The position numbers and the translations under genes are program-made. DNA of 64,000 nucleotides, from positions 7,316,001-7,380,000 of the forward strand of contig JAJQJQ010000004.1 of NCBI GenBank assembly GCA_028622995.1, written 5' to 3'. The first letter of the stretch is position 1; each line of letters begins with the position of its first letter. This DNA comes from Panagrolaimus kolymaensis. Taxonomy: Eukaryota; Nematoda; Chromadorea; Rhabditida; Panagrolaimidae. Positions 33,766 through 46,600 of this stretch are shown in pieces. Below the pieces are notes generated by a model. That model was not told the DNA's origin. It saw nothing but the letters and a program-made list of their open reading frames with translations, and did no database searches.

Positions 33766-35341
33766 GTCAAAAATTAAAACTGACACGTGAGAATGACTTG
33801 GGATTTTCAAAGAATTTTTCAAAAATTAATATAAAAAGAAAAGACTTTCATGGCCAAGTGTAAATTTTATTTTTGAATATTTTTTTAAACTGTTTTTTTA
33901 TGTTTATATTACTTTTATTTATAATGGCTTTTGTGGTAATTTAAAGAAAACTGTAATAAAGTCTATCTAATCACTTGATTTTTATGTGAAAGATTTTGGT
34001 CATCGAAGAAAAGTTTTTTTGACGCATTTTCAAAATAAATATTTATTAAACTGCCATGGAACGTCGCAGGCTTGAAAGAAATAAAAACTGAGATTTGTAG
34101 TGTTGTTGATTGGCAAATTTTTCAGAACTTTGAAAATAACTATTTAGTAATAATCAATCTGCATGATTTGCACGGATATTAAATTTAAAACTGGAATAAC
34201 ATATAAGTCGATAGCTTAGAAGTGAGGTATAAAAAATATTTTAATAAACTTTTTAAAAAAAACTGTGGCAGGTGAATGAAACCGGTGAGAAACCGTTTGA
34301 ATTTAAAACTGAAACTGTGGGAGGAAGGAGCATACATCAGCCATAATTTTAGTTAGTTTTACGAGTTTTTTATAAACTGCAAAACATCATCTTGAATTAC
34401 TTTTCACTTTTTGAAAATTTCTAATAATTAAAAAAACTGGACATGATGAGTGGCTCGCTTTGTAATTAATTACCATCACTGCGAATTTAAAAAAAAACTG
34501 TCGTCAATTATATAGATTGATGTTTGTAAAGAAGTTGATTTTAAAACTGGATCAGGGCTTGTTTGTGGAGCAAATATAAGCAGCCATAATTTTAGAAAAT
34601 TAATGATCCTTTAAAACTGTATAGCAGCTGGAATTAACTTTTACTTTTGGTCAATTTCTACTAATTTTGAAAAAAAATAACTGAAACCAAAAACTTTTTA
34701 TGGAAAAGATTATAAAAACTGTCCTTTACTTCTTTATTTTAGACTTTTTTTAACTGTTGTTGTGAGTCCATCTGAGCAACAAAGAAATAAATACTTTAAA
34801 TTCCATGCTTCCTTTCCGGAAGTTTAAAAGATAAACTGTGGACGACGCAAAGAAAATCAAAACAACGGAACACTAACAGCTGAATTTATATTCTCGTGAT
34901 TCATTTACTCAAACCTTATCATTCTTTTTTTTTTTTTGAGTCAAAGTCATAAAAGAACATTGATTTGTGTTCCAACGCCTACGATTGAAAAAAAATTTAA
35001 ACCCTTAAAAATAAAATAAAAAGTATAAAACTGAGAGATAAAAGTTCTATGCGATTTGAAAAAAAAAACTGAGTCACGCAAATCAGAATTAAAATATTTT
35101 AACTCTCGAAATTTAATATTTTTTTTAACTGGCATCTTGGTAATTTTTTGGGAGGATAACAACAATAAAAGTAAAAAAATACGTGGCAATAAAAACTGAC
35201 TATAAAAATGGAAGCAAAGACAATTATTTTTTTTGATTGATAAAAAGCAAGCGAGCGGGAGTAAAAGAAAGAAAGGTCATAAGGTGTTTCATATTGTTCG
35301 TGGGAGTGGTAGTACATCAACCGAAAGAAAAAAGAAAAGGA

Positions 35342-36309
35342 ATGTTAACAAAATTTTTATTATTAATTTTGTTTTTTGCTGCTTTATTTGTTACTGTTTT
35401 AACTCAACAACCACCATCGTGCTTAAATCCAGCTGGACGTAAGTGAATTTTTTATATATAAAAAAGAAGGATTTATTTCTTTAAATTATATTTTTTTAAA
35501 CTGCATATATGTTTGCAACTTTTTTCAAGAAGCAAATTTAATTTTTTTGAGGAATAAAAACTGTTTTAAAAGAAGTTAGGATTGATTTTTAAAGAGAAAT
35601 TACAATGAAAAAAAAGATTATATTTAAATTTTTTTAAACTGAATTTTAGAAACGTATTTTTTCTGTAAATTAATTAACCGGGATTTTTTCGTTATTTTAA
35701 CTGAAATTCAATAAAAAAAAGCGAACGATTAAAGAATCAATCAATTCATAAATGTAAAAAAAAAGATTTTTTTTATTAAACTGTTGATCATTGACCTTCA
35801 AATTCATATTGTTAAATTTTTATTTCAAATATAAACTGTTGACAGCTATTTCTTTGATTTTTTATTTAAGAAAATTAACTGAATACCAAATCCCCTCGTT
35901 TGATTTTTTTAAACTGCCATCTCCACAAACCGGCAAAAATTTTATTTTAACCATTTTTTTCTAAAAATCTCGATCACTTCCCAAAAGCTTCCAATTAATT
36001 TCATCGTTTTTTAGTAAAAAAAATCATAAAATTATTTTTTATTATAAACTGCGCGAATTTCAGAAACTTTGCCAAATAATTTATGATTTTTACTTTTTTT
36101 CAGCTTGCGTAAATGGCACATGTGAAGGCAATATGGTTTGTGCCGATGACAATGAATGTTGTCCAACTCTTTCCTTGAATGTCAAAAGTTCAAAATGCAA
36201 AAATATTTTTAATGATAATTTTTGTGATTCCTATAATTTCCTTTGCACTGATCCCATTTATTTTGAAATTATGAAAACTAATTGCTTTAAAACTTGTAAA
36301 TATTGTTAA
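35342..36309 (+). CDS. Small secreted ShKT-domain protein
   Basis: Two exons: 35342-35438 and 36104-36309, giving 100 residues. Exon 1 encodes a signal peptide (FLLLILFFAALFVTVLT) and 'QQPPSC'. Exon 2 encodes a Cys-rich stretch (CVNGTC, NECCPTL) and a C-terminal ShKT domain with all six cysteines, ending 'MKTNCFKTCKYC'. In nematodes, ShKT domains occur in secreted proteases, oxidases and small host- or microbe-facing peptides. The 665-bp intron is packed with AAACTG motifs in the sense orientation. A decayed second copy of exon 2 lies at 28754. The upstream frame also continues leftward, but Met 35342 is the natural signal-peptide start. Confidence 0.8.
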
Positions 36310-39300
36310 TATTTTAATAAAACTGGAGAAAAAATTTTTAAATGGCAAAATTTAAAAAAAACTGTTTGTGATCACCTTTTGTGAATCCAAGTTAAACAAA
36401 AGAAAACTGTAGCAGCGTATTTGGTTGTTTTGAGATATTTTCTATCAAAAAAAAAAAATTAGAAAAAAAAACTGAATAAAATATAATTTAGCAGAGAGGA
36501 AGAATTTACAATTTAAACTCGGGTTTGACAACGACCTCGGATGTGAATCAATTTTCAAAATAAAAAAAGGCAAAACTGAAATCTCTCTTGTTTTGGAGAA
36601 ATAAATTTAAAAATAAAAATTATATGAAAAAAAAATAATAAAAAAAACTGAGCAAAAAAGCTTTATCTTTTTATAGTAAAAGTTTTACTTATATTGTAAA
36701 GGTGATTCTGGGGCTTTGGGAACCCCTAGTGTAGCGGGAGAATCCCTTTACATTGTCCATGTTATGCGGTTCGTTGTTCTGGGTTGATGAGGGTATAGTT
36801 TATTACATTACTACATAATACACATACTAATACAAATATACAAGAGACTAAAGAGAACACGACTGTTCCTTAAGGGAGCATCTTCTTCTAACTGAAGTGT
36901 TTCATGGTTTGCACAGGCGTGGCCATGTTGGTTTCTAACTTGACTATCGCTGATTGGACAGCGGTGGAACCAATCATGGCTCAGCCATTACACTTATATT
37001 TAAAAAAATATTTTAAACGGACGTCGGAATTTTTCAAAAGAAAGAATGGCGTTTCAGTAAAATATATTTCGAAACTGTATTTCTGTTTTTTCGAATTTCC
37101 ACGAATGATTTTATTAAATTTCTTTTTTTCTTAAACTGGATTAGATGTTCCTTTAGCAAACTATTTTATTCTAATTTTTTTAAGAGCTTTGAATTTTCTG
37201 TCTTTTACATATTTCAAATTAATCCAGCCAACTAATACATATATAATTATTTATTTAAGGTCCATAACTGTCTCCGATGCAGTCAATGTTTTTGCTGTTT
37301 TCACAAAATTATTTTTAAAAAAAGGTGCAAAAGATTAAATGTGGGTGGATTTAACTGTAAACATTATTGCTTCATTGCTGTAATTATACCTTAACTAAAA
37401 CATAGGTTTTAAAAACTGGATATTTAAATTATTTATTTATTGTAAAAAAAATAATAAAAATTAATTATTTTACACTACAAAAAAAGTTTTTTTCTTTGAC
37501 ATTTTTACAATAATAAAACACCTGTTTTTGGCGGTTTCCTTGAATTGCCCACTTTTTTGACAAAAAAGTTTTTTTTGAATTTTTAATTGAACTTGATTTA
37601 TGATTACGAATTATATTTTTGGGCAATTTGATGAGGAAAAGAGCAATTGTACAAAGATACAGGTGAAAAATAAATTAAAAGCTCAAAAGCTTCGAATATT
37701 TTTACTATTCCGAAGATTTTTATTATTTTTTTATAACTGGCAGTAAGATTTGGAAAGGGCTTTATTTGTTCACTAACATAGTAATTTATTTGTATTTAAA
37801 TAATTAAAAAACTGTTTCGGCACTTTCGTTTTTAAAAGTTTAAAAAAACTTTAATTTTATTTTTTATTTTCATTTTTAAAACTGCTTTTGCGCTTTTTCG
37901 CCCATAAAATATCCGCCAAAAAAACTGAAAAAAATTCATTATTAAAAACTTTATATAAAAACTGTCTTTCTTTTTGAATTTTGTTGAAGGACAAAGTGAA
38001 ATTAATTGTTTATTAATCACGCATTGAAATGACTAAAATTATTTTTAATTAAAAACTTTTTTCGAGCCATTATAAATTTTTTTTTTGATATGTAAACTGA
38101 TATGAATGGCTATAAAGCTATTCTTTCATAATTAAAATTTGAACCATTTTCAAAAAAGAAAATAAGAATAAACTTTTTTTAAAACTGTAGTATCAAACCC
38201 AGGATTTTTTAAAATTGTTTCCAAGAATAACTGAATCTCGATAGTGTGGCAAAATTAATTTCTCAATTCAGAGCTGTCCAAAAATTCCAATCAGAAGAAT
38301 TTTCTAAAATATAAAACTGTACTGATTTGTGCGATTTGTAAACCGAGCATTTGAAAAATTAATTTTTTCCACAATTTTTATCTTTTAAAAATTGCTAAAT
38401 TTTTGTTTTTGCTTTTTTAAACTGTGTCATAAAATGTTTTGTTAATTTTATTAAACTGCCATGTCAGATATTTAAAGGTTATTTTTTTCCATCTTTAACC
38501 CAAAAATAAAAGTAAAAAATAAATTTGCTGCCAAACAAATAAAAAGCAAGCATGTGTTAAAAAAAATACGATGCAAAATTTTTATTATAAATTTTATTAA
38601 AACTCAACCTTTTTTGTTTTATTTATTTTTAACTGAAACAATCACAGCACTTCATAGCAGTTTTATTAAATAAACTGCGTCTGTGCGTGGTTCTAAAATT
38701 AAAAATAAATAAATATTTTGTTAGTGTTTTCAAACACTTTGTCTAAAGAATAACGGATTAGAATTTTTTTCTGTGTAATCTTTTTAGGTTATTTGAGTTA
38801 AGTTGTTTAGAAAAATTCATTTCTGATTAATGAATAAATTGCTGCTTGGTTTTTAAGGGTTAATAATATTTAAAAAAAACTGTTTTTCTAAAGCAAAATT
38901 TTGTATGCTTTCTTATGGGCTGCAAAAAATTACTCTTTTTTTTCAAAACTGTAGGCTTTTATTTTTATTTTGTAATTATTTAACTTTAAAAAGAATTAAC
39001 TATCTTGATAAGTTTTTTTATGTTATTCAATTATAATTAAACTGAAATAAAGCACGAATTTTCGGAAAATTAAAATAAAACAAAATTAAACTGAAAGTAG
39101 GTCATAAAAAAGGTTTTTAATACTTGGGCGTGAAATAAATTTTAGATTTAAACTGGGAGTCAAATTTGAGATGGGACGTGTCATTAAAAAAGCTTCATTT
39201 TTTTGAGAATATAACTGTCGCTTCGTTTGCTTTCTTTAATTTTAACATTTTTTTTTGCCAAAAATTTAATAATTATTCTCATTTTGAAATATTTTATAAG

Positions 39301-40203
39301 TCTTTTTATTTTTTGTAAGTCAAAACTGGCTCATTATTTTCTATCTTTTTTAAATAAATTATTAACTGTTGAGGAATTGGTTCTTATGAGAAAAAAAATA
39401 TCTTGCTTTAGCTTTTGAAATTTTTTTATAATTATGAAGAAATTAAACTGCGTTCATTTTTTTAGCGTCTGGGCATAGTTAAGTCTGTCTGATAGAAGAA
39501 AACCCCCATTTAAATATAAAAGAAAAAAACTGTTATGATGAGTTGTTTGTCTTCGATGAGACTATTTATAATTAAGCTAATAATTATTTAGAGCAACAAA
39601 AAAGCTTAGAAAGCCAAGTTTGTTTTTCTCCAACATTTCTTTCTTTCTTCGTAGTTTTTTTTTCTTTAGCTAAACGTCGGCCTCCTGCTTTTTTTTATGA
39701 ATTATTAAGACATTCTTTTTTTATTTATTTCAAAACTGAGAACTTTTTGATGAATGTTATGTTTTATATTAAACTGAATTTAGCATTATATTGTTTTTCT
39801 AAAAACAACAATAAATATTTTAAAATTATGATGGAAAAAAACTGTTTTGCGATGTAAATGCCGGATTTCTGTCATTTAATTTTTTATTTTTTTACTTTTA
39901 CCTTTTTTAAAAAAATTACTCTAAATTCCTAACATGCATATTTTTTATTTGGTCTTCGATTCTAAGGTTTTACAGTTATCATAAAAATAATTATAATTGG
40001 TTAATTGCTTTGGTAAATCTTTATTTATTTAAAACACCATTTATTTTTATAATATTTAAAATGCAATTATCTTTGTTTAACGAAACCAAAAGTTCATAAA
40101 TTTATTTTTTTTAAACTTTCCCGCAAATTATGCGCATGTAATTATTTATTTTTTTAAACTGTCTTCAACTTTGTCTGTTTAGATATTTCCCCAAATATAA
40201 ACC
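36310..40203. other. Gene-free interval inside motif field 2
   Basis: Apart from the element at 36695-36992, this is AT-rich DNA with regularly recurring AAACTG. Open frames (for example 37832-38020 and 39227-39418) lack recognisable content and splice context. Confidence 0.5.
36695..36992. mobile_element. Probable solo LTR or MITE
   Basis: 298 bp of higher GC than its surroundings. It begins TGTAAAGG and ends CCATTACA (TG...CA with short inverted ends), and CTTATAT is duplicated at 36688-36694 and 36993-36999. Near the left end, AAAGGTGATTCT and AGAATCCCTTT form an inverted repeat. TG...CA suggests an LTR; the 7-bp duplication is longer than usual for LTR elements, so a MITE is also possible. 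It carries no AAACTG motifs except one at its right part (CTAACTGAAG). Confidence 0.65.
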
Positions 40204-42605
40204 ATGCAACAATTTCTATTGGTTCATATTATGAATAAAACATACCTTGAAGCAGAAAATTTAACAAATATTTTTGGAATTATTTGTATTTTAGAAATAT
40301 TTTTTTCATTTATCGCTGTTGGAATAATATTTTTCGCGCTTTATACTTTCACAAAAATTCCAAGATTTCATAAAAATTTGCTTTGGTTAATTTATTTATT
40401 CGGATTTCAATATTTCTTTTCTGCTATTTCTCGGGCTGCGATTATTTTTATGCAATTTTATTATGAAATTGGTAAGTCCCATACACATACATTTATTAAT
40501 TGTTGAAACTGTTGAAAAAAGGATTGGTTAAAAAATTAAAAACTGCATAAATTAAAACAGCAAGGATAGGGTGAATGGGCTTCGAAGAATCAAATTTTTG
40601 ATTTTTAAGGGTTTTAGGGACAAAAATAAATATAATAAACTGTTGTTGTGGATGGTTAGAAGAGATTTTTTTAATTTTGTAACAAAAAAACAGTGAAACA
40701 AAAACATAAAATAAAGAGTTTATATAAAAACTGGAAGGTGATAGTTGAAGTTTTCATTGTGAAGCTTTTAGTAATAATTTTGGAATTAAAGAGACTTTCA
40801 TAAAACTGAACATTTAAAAATTTAACGGCAATCGTTTTTTAGACATAAAAATAACTGAAGAAATAAAAAAAAAACTGTGTAAGCTTTCCTTCGTTTGATT
40901 CGAAATAATATTTTTGGGAAAAGGTTTAAAACTGATGTTTGTTTTTTAAAATAAGTGTTTTTTAACTGATAACACATGTTTTAGTTTGAACAACAAGCTT
41001 CTTTCTCCTATTTTTTTAATTAATTTAAAAAGAAATTAAATTTTTATAAACTGTAACGATTTGATTTATCGCCCAAAAACAATAGGAATTTCCTAAAAAA
41101 TTATTCATAAGAAAAAAACTGATGGGTTTATAAAAACAAATTTTTTCAATATTATCAAAAAGTTAGAATTTTTTCGTAATAATTTTTCAATAAAAAAAAC
41201 TGAGTTATGTTGTTAGTCTATGAACCTTATTTTTTTGATACATTTTTTTGAGCACCAATAATTACGAAAAAAAAGTAAATTTAAAACTGAATCAGGCCAA
41301 AACAACCATTATTTTTTAGATTCATTAATAACAAATAAAATATTTTATTTAATGACTTACATGCGTGGATTTTGTTTGCTATTAGCAACTTACAGTATGC
41401 CTTCAATGGTTGTGGAAAGAGTTTTTGCAACCATTTTACTTAAAGATTATGAATATACTTCTCGACCGTATATTCCTTTAATAATTGCTATGCTTGAATT
41501 AGCATTAAGTTGCTTTTCAATGTATTTATATTATCGAGGTAAAAAAACTGTGTTCGTTGAATGAGGGTTTTTAATTAAATTTTTTAGCAGAAGTTAAAGA
41601 AATTATCATTTTACTTTTTATTTTGGTTTTGGATGTTACTGCTTTTATGGTAAGTTTTTTTTACCCAAATTTAAAACTGACAAAAGTTTGAATAAACAAA
41701 TAAATTTTTTTAACTGCATAAATATTTACAGAAAAAATATATAAAAAAACTGAGTTTAATAACAAATTTTTAACTGAATTTTGAATTTCAGATTTATTTA
41801 ATTTGTGAACGAATTGATTTACGTCGATATTATTTTCACAGCACAAATAACATAAAAGCATATCAAAAATATAAAAGTATGTCGCTGAGTGAAAGATTTC
41901 AATTATCTGAAAATATTAAAGCTGCAAAGGTAAATTTTACAAACAATATTTTTCTTTAAAGGCAAAATCTCTCAGAAAACTAGAAAATTTTATAACATGT
42001 CACTTTTTTTTCTTTCAAAAAAAACTTCGATATTTTTCGAAACTTTTCAAAAAATTCGTCGAAAATTAAAAAATTTCGGGGTTAAGAACATCCGTCGTAA
42101 AAATTTTCTGCACACCTGTGAGAGACTTTATTTAACAAAATTAAAAACTTTAACGATGCTTATTTTTGTTTAGGTTTTTAAATCCATGGCAGTTCCCGTA
42201 ACAATTTTTAATGTTTTATTAGTTTTAACGGGTCTCATCGAACCTTTACATTTAAATGATTTTGAAACGCATATTATGTTTACTTTATTTGAATTAAATA
42301 CAGTTGTGTAAGTTTTTTTTATTTGAGTTTAAAAAATTTCAAAAAAAAACATTAGCGACTTACCAACAAATTTTTTTAGATATGCAACTTGTGTTCCAAC
42401 GATTACCCTTCTTTACAATGAAGATTTTAGAATTCATGTGTTAAAATTAATTAAAGAATGCTGTATATTTAAGTTATGCATTTCACGTCAAAAATCTTCC
42501 ACCGCGGTTCAACAATTAAAAACAACTTTAGGACATAATATGCTTTTTAATATTAAAGGCCAACAAGATCACCATTTCAAAGAATTAAAAAAAAGTTGGC
42601 AATAA
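40204..42605 (+). CDS. Sre-type serpentine chemoreceptor
   Basis: Six exons: 40204-40471, 41320-41538, 41588-41649, 41792-41929, 42174-42307 and 42380-42605. They give 348 residues with matching phases. Seven hydrophobic helices can be read. The second exon has 'MVVERVFATILLKDYE', the ERxxAT...DYE signature after helix 3 of the nematode Sre receptor family. The C-terminal exon has 'LLYNEDFRIHVLKL' after helix 7. Such receptors sit in ciliated sensory neurons and respond to chemicals, although ligands are mostly unknown. The first introns are full of sense AAACTG motifs and the later ones are not. The first exon is T-rich and its Met is the first in frame. Confidence 0.8.
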
Positions 42606-43630
42606 AAATTATTTTATATTTTAAAAATTAACATAATTCAAAAAATTTGTTATTCCTAATAAAAGGATTTTCTTCCATCAAAAAAATATTCAATCAAACA
42701 AGCCAAACGAAAAATCCTTTTAGAAAACGGGTCTAAAATATTGAATGGTTTTGGCGAGCAAGTAAACAGCCTTACGGCACTCGATAATCTTATTCTTTCA
42801 TCCAAAACTAAAAAAACATTGCAACAATGTTTTCAGCAATGTCAGAAAAACATGAGTAAATTAGTGGGGAAAAAATGCTTCTAAAATATCCAAGAAAAAA
42901 AAGCAATTAGTATCAACTTTATCCAGCCAGCCAAGTTTTTATGCATATGAAAACGATGGAAATAATCTCTTAAAAACGAATTAACTTGATACCATTGGAA
43001 AACAAAAAACATATCCATCACTTGCTGGTTTAACACTTGCAATAAATGATAACCTCAAAATAAAGTTAATAATGGCAAAGCATGCAGGTCGTCGTCAAAT
43101 CAAGCTTCAACTTCTCATAAATTTACAAACAAAAAACATGTCTTTAGTAGTCTCAAACTTGACCAACCTAATACAAACTAATCCAAATAAAGCAACATAC
43201 TTTTCTTAAACTTGAATATTTGATGCTTTAACATCGAAGAAAACAGTGTTCGCAAACCTCCAATTTATTTCCACATTCAACGATATCCATATCCAATTAA
43301 CTTCTCGCTTCCGTTACCTTTGTTGATAACTTCATTTTCCAGAAATCATGACAACAAAATCTTTCTTCAACTTCCAAATTTCTTTAATCAAACAACCAAC
43401 TAACTTACTGTAAATGAATCAAGTGAATAACGCCAATAAAGTCAGGGCCTTGCTAATTATGATCTATCGTTAAAAGAAACGAAATCTAATAATGAAGCTA
43501 AACACAACAATGCATTCCATAGATAAAAGTAGCCAAAAACAATGATAATAAGTTATTTATTTTACAAAAAAAAATTCATACATAAAAACAAAGAAACAAA
43601 CAAAGAGATAGACTATTCAAATTATTTTTC
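42606..43630. other. Intergenic, A/C-rich, no gene seen
   Basis: The spacer between the convergent receptor and SNF2 genes. Its composition changes to A/C-rich on the + strand (many CCAA, CAAAC), without long frames on either strand. The AAACTG field ends before this interval. Confidence 0.5.
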
Positions 43631-46600
43631 TTATTTATCAGCATATTCATCTTCATCATGGCTATCATCCAATGTTTTGAGCCATTCTCTATCACTCATT
43701 AAATCCATCGTATAATCAACGCTTTTACGAGCCCGTCGAACATCAGTACTTGTATCCAAATCATCAGCATTCTTAGCGATACCAGCAGCAGCTTTTTCAT
43801 TATTAATTCTAGCTCTTTCAATTAGATTTTCAGGAATTTCATGTTCTTGGATGAGGCACTCAAAGTTTCGGGCCTTTTCTTCTTTCATTCTATCATGATC
43901 CATTTTTTGAAAGATTTCATATTCTTCATCACCTCTTGCAATCATCATGTTGATAGTTTCATTATCAGGTACCTAAAAGATTTAGATAAAAAGTGTCAAA
44001 AATCAAAGAGAACTAACTTCATCTTCATCGTTATCATCTTCACGCGAAATAATTTCTTCCAATATTCTTCGACGTTCAGCATCAGATGAGCGATGATCAA
44101 ATTTACCAGCTTGAATTACTTTTTCATCGATATCAAGTTTGTAACGAGCTGCAGCAAGGATCTTTTCTTCAACAGAATGAGCAGTAATTAGACGAAGTAC
44201 TCGAACTTCTTTAAGTTGACCAATACGATGAGCACGATCTTGAGCTTGCATATCTTGATGAGGATTCCAATCAGAGTCAAATATAATAACGGTATCAGCT
44301 GTTTGAAGATTAAGACCAAGACCACCAGCACGTGTTGAAAGCATGAAGATATTATATGGAGAATCAGGAGCGTTGAATTTTCTTAAAAGTTCACCACGTA
44401 CATAATGCTTAGTTGAACCATCAAGACGAAGATATAGCCAGCCTAAAATCAACTAATGATCAAACATTCCAGAAATAGAAAAGCAAACCTTTAGAGAGGA
44501 AATAATCTTCCAGAATAGTCATAAGAGTTGTCATTTGACAGAACAAAAGAATACGATGACCAGTGGCTTGAAGTTTAGGTAATATTCGATCAAGTAAATC
44601 AAATTTGCCAGCAACACGACACAAATCCACTCCATTAACTTCACGATCCCAAAATTGTCTACAGTCAAGTTCAAGAGATTGAAAAAGGAACGGATGATTG
44701 CACAGCTTTCTAAGATGCATGATGGTATTTTGAAGAGTTCGACCACGTTTTGCTGAGCTATCAAGAAGGAGACCATTTTTCATATGTTCATAAAGAAGAC
44801 GTTGAAGACATGTCATATTACATTTGATTACTTGCTCAGTCTTTTGAGGAAGTTGTGATTCCACTTCTTTTTTGAGACGTCGAAGAAGGAATGGTTCAAG
44901 AACTTTATGAAGACGACGAATAACAAGCACAGTTTCTTCTTGATTCAATTCCACTTTTTCACCAGTTGGAGCAAATGGAGCATTAAACCATTGATCAAAA
45001 GTACCACATGAGCTAAAGATGGAAGGAAGCAAGAAATTCAATAAGGCCCAAAGTTCAGGAAGCTTGTTTTGAAGTGGTGTACCAGTGAGAAGAAGACGAT
45101 GTTGAACAGAAAAGTAAGCATTGAGAGTCACGGTAAGTTTACAAGTGTGATTTTTCATTCGATGTCCTTCATCAATGATCATATATTTCCATTTGATTTT
45201 ACCAAAAAGATTCTTTTCTTTGATGGCGTATTCATATGTTGTTAAAAGAACATTGTAGTTTCCTTTCTTTACCAAAACATCCATTTGCTTACGTGCTTCC
45301 TTTTCACCTTTATAAGCGATTATGCGAACATGTGGTGCCCATTTGTCAAATTCTAATACCCAATTTGAAATAGTTGACAATGGTACGATGATCAAAAAAG
45401 GTCCATTAACCTTTTTAATTTCCATTAGATAAGTGATGAGAGCGACCGTTTGAATTGTTTTACCAAGACCCATTTCATCAGCCAAGATACCATTCAAGTT
45501 ATTGTTATAAAGAGAGACCATCCATTCTAAACCTTTCAATTGATATGGTTTTAGTTGTAAGTCAGGATCAGCTGCACCAAGCGTTGAATGTTGTTCGACA
45601 ATCTTTTCAGTAATTCGATGAGCAATGGCATAATATGATTGCATTGGAACCTGATTACGATGATCTCCTTCATTTCTTTCAAGATTCTTTTCACTTGGTT
45701 GTTCTTCTTCGATGCTAACAAGTTCGCCATCTTCTTTTTCAATTGAAGCTTCTTTAGCAACGACGTCGGATTCCATAAGAGTTTCTCCATCTTCGTTTTC
45801 AACTAGAGCTTCTTGAGGTGGTTCAACGAGATCCATAAGAATTTCACCATCTTCTTTTTCAACTGGAGCTTCTTTAGGTTGTTCAACGACGCCAGATTCC
45901 ATGGGAATTTCACCATCTTCTTTTTCAACTGGAGCTTCTTTAGGTTGTTCAACGACGCCACCAGATTCCATGGGAATCTCTCCATCCTCTTTTTCAACGA
46001 CGTCAGATGCCATGAGAATATCACCATCTTCATTTTCAACTGGAGCTTCATTTGGTTGTTCAACAAGATTAGATGCCATGAGAATTTCTCCATCTTCTTT
46101 TTCAGCTGGAGCTTCTTTAGGTTCTTCAACAAGGCCATCATCGTCATCAGAATCTGATACAGTATGAGGGATTTCATCGTCACCTAAAAAATCATCCATT
46201 ATAAGTTATTCAAGTTAAAAGCAAAACTCACTTTCAGTAATCCTTCTTGTTGCTTCACGATCTTGCTTCTTTCGCTGCTTTTCACTCTGTTGATGTTGTT
46301 GGACAAGCTTCGTCAAAGATGTAATATATTCATCCGTTTTTTCCAGTAAATAAACAAGACGTTTATCTTTCTTTTCATCCAAGAGTTGACGATAACCCAC
46401 TTCATCTTCTTGCTTGAGCTTCAACCATCTTAATTTCTCCTTCTTATCTTCTTCTTTTTTTCGTCGATCTTCATCTTTCTTTCGTTTCTTTATGATGGAG
46501 GAATCTTTGGCAGCTTGAGCGGTGAATTCATCAGAAATCAAAGGTCGTTTTCTTTGTAGTTTTTCTTTTTCAAGTTCTTCTGGTAAGCGAGCATCAGGAA

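Larger units (their letters stand above)
25818..41780 (+). repeat. Polarised motif field 2 (AAACTG on the + strand)
   Basis: AAACTG or WAACTG recurs on the + strand through almost all non-coding DNA from 25.82 to ~41.78 kb. In 27.72-28.71 kb I counted 15, with spacings of 37-113 bp, against one CAGTTT. The typical context is T/A-rich, then TTTTAAACTG, then 15-30 bases of less AT-biased, locus-specific sequence. The field spans the secreted-protein duplicates, the ShKT gene intron and the first introns of the Sre-like receptor. Exons are mostly free of it. Apart from the genes and elements listed, the gaps 27.3-28.7, 29.1-30.0, 30.5-31.2, 31.8-35.3 and 36.3-40.2 kb contain nothing else I recognise. 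Confidence 0.85.

Noticed and set aside
33324..33863. Small ORFs in the 33.4 kb element
   Set aside because: They arise from the inverted arms; mirror images occur on both strands.
20500..41780. Motif fields as C. elegans-type 21U/piRNA loci with the Ruby motif
   Set aside because: The core is CAGTTT rather than CTGTTTCA, I could not see a constant spacing to a start T, and clade IV nematodes are reported to lack piRNAs. Retained only as a loose analogy.
20500..41780. Motif fields as PATC (periodic An/Tn clusters)
   Set aside because: PATCs have ~10-bp phased A/T runs and no strand-polarised CTG core; spacing here is 40-110 bp and irregular.
26000..42000. Tandem satellite
   Set aside because: Only the short motif repeats; the sequence between copies is unrelated apart from some segmental duplications.
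45803..46183. Frames overlapping the SNF2 acidic repeats on both strands
   Set aside because: The repeat keeps all frames open; only the GAA/GAT-rich acidic frame joins the neighbouring exons in phase.
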